A DNA stretch of 64,000 nt from Insolitispirillum peregrinum (lineage in GTDB: Bacteria; Pseudomonadota; Alphaproteobacteria; Rhodospirillales; Rhodospirillaceae): positions 372,001 through 436,000 of the forward strand of contig NZ_FTOA01000002.1 in the NCBI RefSeq assembly GCF_900156605.1. Direction: 5' to 3'. Shown here one piece after another: positions 59,457 through 64,000 of the stretch. Position numbers and translations under genes: made by a program. Below the pieces are notes generated by a model. It worked only from the letters and a program-made list of their open reading frames with translations. It had not been told where the DNA came from and did no database searches. The first letter of the stretch is position 1. Each line of letters starts with the position of its first letter.

Positions 59457-60450
59457 GTTCTCGGGTTCCAGCGTCCGGGGTGGCGGCTTTTTGCAACTGT
59501 TCGCGCGCTTCGCGGGTTTCATAGGCGTTGACGATGCGGGCGACCAGATCATGCCGCAGCACGTCGGCCCGCGAAAATTCGACAAAGCGAATCCCCGGCG
59601 TCCCGGCCAGAACCTCGCGGGCATCGCGCAGGCCGGACTTGACGCCGCTGGGCAGGTCGATCTGGCTCATGTCGCCAGTGACCACCATGCGCGAGTTCTC
59701 GCCCAGACGGGTGAGGAACATCTTCATCTGCATCGCCGAGGTGTTCTGGGCTTCGTCAAGGATGATGAAGGCGCGCGACAGGGTGCGGCCCCGCATGAAG
59801 GCCAGCGGAGCGACTTCGATTTCCTGGCTTTCCATCGCCTTGACCACCGTGTCACCGGGCAGCATGTCGTGCAGGGCGTCGTACAGCGGACGCAGGTAGG
59901 GATCGACCTTTTCCCGCATGTCGCCGGGCAGGAAGCCCAGACGTTCCCCGGCTTCGACCGCCGGACGGGACAGGATGATGCGGTCGACCAGTCCGCGCAG
60001 CTTCATGCTGACCGCCATCGCCACCGCCATATAGGTCTTGCCGGTGCCAGCCGGACCCAGACCGAACACCAGTTCGTTATCCCGCATGGCGCGAATGTAA
60101 TCGGCCTGGGTCGGGGTGCGGGGGACCACCGACCGCTTGCGGGTGCGAATCGTCAGGTCCTCGACGCCTTCGGTCCCGACGGCTGCCGCCGGATCACGCG
60201 GCACCATGCGGACCGAGGCATCAACGGCCCCCAGATCAATGTCGCTCCCCAGACGGGCCTGTTCATACAGGTCCTCGATCACCGCCCGGGCGGCGGTGAT
60301 GGCGCGCTCGGCGCCTTCGATGGTGATGGTGTTGCCGAGGGTGGACAGGCTGACACCCAGATTGCCCTCCAGGCGTTCCAGATTGCTGTTGTGCGGACCA
60401 TAGACCAACGGCACCAGAGAGTTGTCGGTCAAGGTCAGGGTCAGACGCAT
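59437..60450 (-). CDS. ybeZ: PhoH-like ATPase (YbeZ)
   Basis: A 337-residue PhoH-family protein. The P-loop is GLGPAGTGKTYMAVAMA, with Walker B AFIILDEAQNTSAMQMKMFLTRLG and the following VVTGDMSQIDLP. An N-terminal KH-like part precedes it. YbeZ works with YbeY in RNA processing. It lies between miaB and ybeY, the standard order, and starts 18 bases after the miaB stop. Confidence 0.95.
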   Translation of the reverse strand: MRLTLTLTDNSLVPLVYGPHNSNLERLEGNLGVSLSTLGNTITIEGAERAITAARAVIEDLYEQARLGSDIDLGAVDASVRMVPRDPAAAVGTEGVEDLTIRTRKRSVVPRTPTQADYIRAMRDNELVFGLGPAGTGKTYMAVAMAVSMKLRGLVDRIILSRPAVEAGERLGFLPGDMREKVDPYLRPLYDALHDMLPGDTVVKAMESQEIEVAPLAFMRGRTLSRAFIILDEAQNTSAMQMKMFLTRLGENSRMVVTGDMSQIDLPSGVKSGLRDAREVLAGTPGIRFVEFSRADVLRHDLVARIVNAYETREAREQLQKAATPDAGTREHAPPAE

Positions 60451-60468
60451 CGGGTAGTTTCCCTTGGG

Positions 60469-61917
60469 TTAAACAAGCTCGCCAGCCAGACTGGTGGCAG
60501 TGGCCCCGACGATCCGCAGGGTGACCACCTGACCGAACAGTTCGGCGGGGGCAGTGACGTGGACGGGCTGCATGAACGGGCTGCGGCCAACCATCTGGCC
60601 GTCATGGCGGCCAGTGCGGTCGAGCAGCACGCGCAGATCGCGGCCGATGCACGACTGGTTAAAGGCGTCCTGCTGCGCACTCAACAGGGCTTGCAGGGCG
60701 CTGAGGCGGGCGCTTTTGACGTTTTCGGGAACCTGCTGTTCCATCGTCGCCGCCGGAGTCCCCGGCCGTGGGCTGTACTTGAAGGAATAGGCCTGCACAA
60801 AGCCGACCGTCTGGACCAGCGCCATGGTGGCATCAAAGTCGGCATCGGTTTCACCGGGGAAGCCGACGATGAAATCCGACGACAGGGCGAGGTCGGGGTT
60901 GGCCTGCCGCAGCCGCTCGATTTTGGCGATGTAGTCGGCGGCGGTATGGCCGCGATTCATTGCCTTCAGGATGCGGTCCGAGCCGGACTGGACCGGCAGG
61001 TGCAGGAACGGCATCAACTGCGGCAGTTCGGCATGGGCACTGATCAGGGCGTCGTCGAGGTCGCGCGGATGCGAGGTGGTATAGCGAATCCGCTCCAGAC
61101 CATCGATGGTGGCCAACTCGCGGCACAGATCGCCCAGCCCCAGCTCACGGCCATCGGCGCTGGTGCCGTGGTAGGCGTTGACGTTCTGGCCCAGCAGGGT
61201 CAGTTCGCGCACCCCTTGACCGACCAGCAGGCGGGCTTCCTTCAGCACGTCATCCACCGGGCGGGAGTATTCCGCCCCCCGGGTATAGGGCACGACGCAG
61301 AAGGTACAGAACTTGTCGCAGCCTTCCTGCACCGACAGGAAGGCGGCAGACCCATGGGCCACCGGCTCGGGCAGGTGGTCGAATTTCGGTTCCAGCGGGA
61401 AATCGGTATCGAGAATGCCGACGCCGGTCTTGCGGCCAGTCTTGCTGGCGGCAGCGCGTTCGGCGCGGGCGACCATTTCCGGCAGCTTGTGATAGGTCTG
61501 CGGCCCCAGCACGATATCGACGAACGGGGCGCGCTGCAGGATGAATTCGCCTTCGGCCTGAGCGACGCAGCCTGCGACGGCCAGAATCATGTCCTTGCCG
61601 TCGGCGCGACGCTCTTCTTTCAGCACCCGCAGGCGGCCCAGTTCCGAGAACACCTTTTCCGACGCCTTTTCGCGGATATGGCAGGTGTTGATCACCACCA
61701 TGTCGGCGCCTTCGGGCTGATCGGTCGGGGCATAGCCGAATGGTGCCAGCACGTCGGTCATCCGGCCGGAGTCATAGACGTTCATCTGACAGCCGTAGGT
61801 GCGGATGAACAGCCGCTTTTTCTCACCGCTCAGGGCTTCGGGCGAGGCGGTGGTTTCGGCAGTCGGCTGGTTGGCGTCAATGGCGGCAGCATGGGACGGG
61901 GCAGGGTGTGAGGACAC
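60469..61917 (-). CDS. miaB: tRNA-2-methylthio-N6-dimethylallyladenosine synthase
   Basis: A 482-residue radical-SAM methylthiotransferase. The first three-Cys set ([29 protein letters not shown]) and the radical-SAM [15 protein letters not shown] motif are intact, with a C-terminal TRAM domain ([23 protein letters not shown]). It adds the methylthio group to A37 of tRNAs. The N-terminal 25 residues are an Ala/Thr-rich extension. Confidence 0.97.
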   Translation of the reverse strand: MSSHPAPSHAAAIDANQPTAETTASPEALSGEKKRLFIRTYGCQMNVYDSGRMTDVLAPFGYAPTDQPEGADMVVINTCHIREKASEKVFSELGRLRVLKEERRADGKDMILAVAGCVAQAEGEFILQRAPFVDIVLGPQTYHKLPEMVARAERAAASKTGRKTGVGILDTDFPLEPKFDHLPEPVAHGSAAFLSVQEGCDKFCTFCVVPYTRGAEYSRPVDDVLKEARLLVGQGVRELTLLGQNVNAYHGTSADGRELGLGDLCRELATIDGLERIRYTTSHPRDLDDALISAHAELPQLMPFLHLPVQSGSDRILKAMNRGHTAADYIAKIERLRQANPDLALSSDFIVGFPGETDADFDATMALVQTVGFVQAYSFKYSPRPGTPAATMEQQVPENVKSARLSALQALLSAQQDAFNQSCIGRDLRVLLDRTGRHDGQMVGRSPFMQPVHVTAPAELFGQVVTLRIVGATATSLAGELV

Positions 61918-62011
61918 GGCTTTACTTTCTGGTTCGGCACAATCGGCAGGGTGCGGCGAATATGGGGACAGCCAGCACCGTTAGGCAATAGCAAAAGCCA
62001 CCGAACCCCGC

Positions 62012-63400
62012 CTAATCCTGTCGTGAGACATTTCCCCAGCGATCGACCTGATAGTTCGGTCGCAATGTGGGCAGTTCGCGGCCTTCGGCGGATGGCGGCC
62101 AGGACAGGGTCGGCAGCTCGGTCACCGTCACCGGGCCCAGCAACAGCTGGCCGTTCTGGACGCTCATCGGGGTGGTCAGGGTCGGAACGCCGTCCTTCAT
62201 TTCGGCCATGCTGTTCAGCACCACCCGGCTGAGGGTCAGGTCGCGGGCGCGCATCAGTTTGCCCTTGTACAAACCGTCAGCGGCTTCGAGGTAGCCCTGC
62301 ATCTGGCTGGACAGGGCTCCGACCGGCTGCAGGTGGTCATCAAGGGCGATGGTGCCGGTGGCGGCCAGTTGCAGCGGCGACCAGTTCAGATACAGGCGAT
62401 CAAGTTCGGCCACGCCGCCGTCATCGCGCCATTTGCTCATTTTTTCCCGCAGGGACGGGCCACTCCCCAGCAGCCCGAGCAGGCGGCCCTGAATTTCCAG
62501 CGAGCGGATCGACGGGCCGATGGGCGGAGCCATATCCGGTGGCAAGCTGGCATCGCGCACGGTCAGCGAGCCTTCATAGGTCGGGGTATGGGAATCGGCC
62601 TGTCCCGAAACGGGCAGGGCGCTGCCGACCAGTTCAAACGAGGCGATGACCGCCGGAGCAGCGCCTGATGGTGGCTGGATGGTCAGGTCTTTGGCGCTGA
62701 GGGTCAGGGTGTTGACGGTATCTCCCCGCCCGAGTCCCAGCAACAGCGACAGGTCGGTGGCGGTCAGGTCAAAGCTGCGCCCCGAAGCCAGCGTCAGGGT
62801 GGTTTTGCCCTGTGGATGAATCCGGACTTCGTTGCGGCCCCAGGCTTTGCCTTCCAGCCGCAGGGTGGCATTGCTCAGGCTCCAGCCGCCCCAGCGCTCG
62901 GGGGCCTTGATCGCCACACCGGGAAGGGTACCGATGATTTTCAACGGGAAGCCGGAAATGCTGACTTCGGCATCTTCTCCGCTGGCGGTTTTGGCCCCGA
63001 GGGACCAGTCCTTGTCGCTGTACTCGCCCGCCAGTGCCTCGTGGGCGATGTTGCGAACGGTATGGGCGGCGTTGAACCACAGGACGGTGTAAATCCCCAG
63101 CACCCCCAGCACCATCAGCGGCAGGGTCATCAATACGGCCAGTTGCTTGGTCCGCGACATTTTCTGGCGTCGTTCAAGGTGGGCTTTGGCCTCTTTGGCA
63201 CCGTTGCCTTGTCCTTTGCCGCGGGATGTCCGTTTGGCGTCCTGCGCCATTTCCTCATGGGTACGCGACTTCATTTCCAGCGGAGCATGCAGGGCATCAG
63301 AGTCCGGGCGGCCTTTCCCTGCCGCCTTCGAGGACGGCGGGCTGCCTTTGCCTGCGGCCGCCTTCGGGCTTGCCGATGCTTTCGGTGGTGGCTTGGCCAT
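62012..63400 (-). CDS. DUF2125 membrane-anchored protein
   Basis: A 462-residue protein. A long, basic, low-complexity N-terminus (about residues 1-80, rich in Lys, Ala, Pro) precedes one membrane helix (TKQLAVLMTLPLMVLGVLGIYTVLWF) and a periplasmic strand-rich DUF2125 part (WSLSNATLRLEGKAWGRNEVRIHPQG). The family is usual in alphaproteobacteria and has no known function; the repeated-strand fold resembles AsmA-like lipid-transport proteins by general look only. Confidence 0.85.
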   Translation of the reverse strand: MAKPPPKASASPKAAAGKGSPPSSKAAGKGRPDSDALHAPLEMKSRTHEEMAQDAKRTSRGKGQGNGAKEAKAHLERRQKMSRTKQLAVLMTLPLMVLGVLGIYTVLWFNAAHTVRNIAHEALAGEYSDKDWSLGAKTASGEDAEVSISGFPLKIIGTLPGVAIKAPERWGGWSLSNATLRLEGKAWGRNEVRIHPQGKTTLTLASGRSFDLTATDLSLLLGLGRGDTVNTLTLSAKDLTIQPPSGAAPAVIASFELVGSALPVSGQADSHTPTYEGSLTVRDASLPPDMAPPIGPSIRSLEIQGRLLGLLGSGPSLREKMSKWRDDGGVAELDRLYLNWSPLQLAATGTIALDDHLQPVGALSSQMQGYLEAADGLYKGKLMRARDLTLSRVVLNSMAEMKDGVPTLTTPMSVQNGQLLLGPVTVTELPTLSWPPSAEGRELPTLRPNYQVDRWGNVSRQD

Positions 63401-63507
63401 CTGCCGTGCTCCTTGCGAATCTGTCCCCGGTCATCCTTCTGTTGTCTTACCACGGCTGGCGAAAGAATGTCATGATGCCGCTCTGCGCTGATGGTCCGGG
63501 TGAAAAG

Positions 63508-64000
63508 ATGAGCGTTCCTGATCAATACCAGACAGTTGCCGAGTGGCGGGCGCGCCATGAGCCGGGCGACCTGTGGGTCTTTGCCTACGGTTCGCTGATG
63601 TGGCGGCCCGGCTTTTCCTTTGTCGAGCGGGTACCCGCAGTGCTGCATGGCTGGCACCGGTCGCTGTGCATCCTGTCGATCCAGTATCGCGGAACGCCCG
63701 AGGTTCCCGGGCTGGTGCTGGGGCTGGACCGGGGCGGATCGTGCAAGGGGATTGCCTATCGCGTCGCCGCCGGGGAACGGCAGGCGGCGGCCGAGTATCT
63801 CGACGGGCGTGAATTGCCATCGCGCTGCTACCTGCCCCGCTTTGCCCCCATCCGGTTGACCGACGGGCGTCGGGTTGACAGCTATGTCTATGTCACCGAC
63901 CCGGCGCATCCGCAGTATGGCGGCCACCTGTCGGCCCAGCGGCGGCTGGCGTTGTTGTGTCAGGGGCGGGGGGAACAGGGCAGCAGCCGGGACTATCTGG
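63508..64000 (+). CDS. ChaC-type glutathione gamma-glutamylcyclotransferase (3' partial)
   Basis: The first 164 residues of an ORF that runs off the window. FAYGSLMWRPGFSFVERVPAVLHGWHRSLC and YRGTPEVPGLVLGLDRGGSCKGIAYRVAAGE are the ChaC pattern, with YGSL forming the substrate loop. SYVYVTDPAHPQYGGHLS follows. ChaC enzymes split glutathione into 5-oxoproline and Cys-Gly. AAAAG upstream of ATG 63508 is a modest ribosome site. It is divergent from the DUF2125 gene. Confidence 0.92.
   Translation, partial: MSVPDQYQTVAEWRARHEPGDLWVFAYGSLMWRPGFSFVERVPAVLHGWHRSLCILSIQYRGTPEVPGLVLGLDRGGSCKGIAYRVAAGERQAAAEYLDGRELPSRCYLPRFAPIRLTDGRRVDSYVYVTDPAHPQYGGHLSAQRRLALLCQGRGEQGSSRDYL

Noticed and set aside
59335-61911. 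An 858-codon + strand frame opposite ybeY, phoH and miaB
   Set aside because: It spans three certain minus-strand genes and has shadow-type composition.

Overview
The window is high-GC DNA from an alphaproteobacterium, most likely a member of the Rhodospirillales. The evidence is the AddAB recombination pair, an Irr-type Fur regulator, system I cytochrome c maturation genes, a YlxR-L7Ae fusion between nusA and infB, and a DUF2125 protein. The genus is not certain. No tRNA, rRNA or CRISPR array was seen.

Left part (1-13236, + strand): the 3' part of addB, addA, a GNAT acetyltransferase, trxA with its own promoter and a strong terminator, then the cytochrome c maturation operon ccmC-ccmD-ccmE-ccmF-ccmG-ccmH-ccmI (without ccmA and ccmB), and a lone fliN.

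Phage-derived part (13253-29470): a complete contractile tail gene set in Mu-like order, read on the minus strand from about 28492 down to 13253. Three small coupled genes, including a Mor-like activator, lead into homologues of Mu gp37, gp38, sheath, tube, chaperone (with a -1 frameshift), tape measure, gp43, gp44, gp45, gp46, gp47 and gp48. Two related tail-fibre cassettes end the cluster, one of them with a polyglycine adhesin. A divergent XRE repressor stands at its head. No capsid, portal, terminase, transposase, integrase or lysis gene is present, so I read it as a tailocin (phage-tail-like bacteriocin) or a domesticated tail locus.

Middle part (29471-42642): single host genes (MarR regulator, M17 aminopeptidase with a TAXI receptor, nitroreductase, LysR, ThiE-like, YggS, GcvA-like LysR, DUF1127, a small serine hydrolase, irr, a nitronate-monooxygenase-like protein, a glycerophosphodiesterase). 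The intergenic DNA is rich in repeats. It holds three copies of a structured element of about 178 bp with terminal inverted repeats (29969-30146, 38423-38601, and a truncated inverted copy at 39341-39500), copies of a GGGAACCGGTTTTCGC-type hairpin, and a five-unit array of a 23-bp repeat.

Right part (42788-63400, minus strand): the translation and RNA-processing cluster rimP-nusA-ylxR-infB-rbfA-truB-rpsO-pnp, then trmB, metK with a structured leader, an XRE regulator, and the conserved lnt-corC-ybeY-phoH-miaB block. A DUF2125 protein follows, and a ChaC-type gamma-glutamylcyclotransferase runs off the right edge on the + strand.
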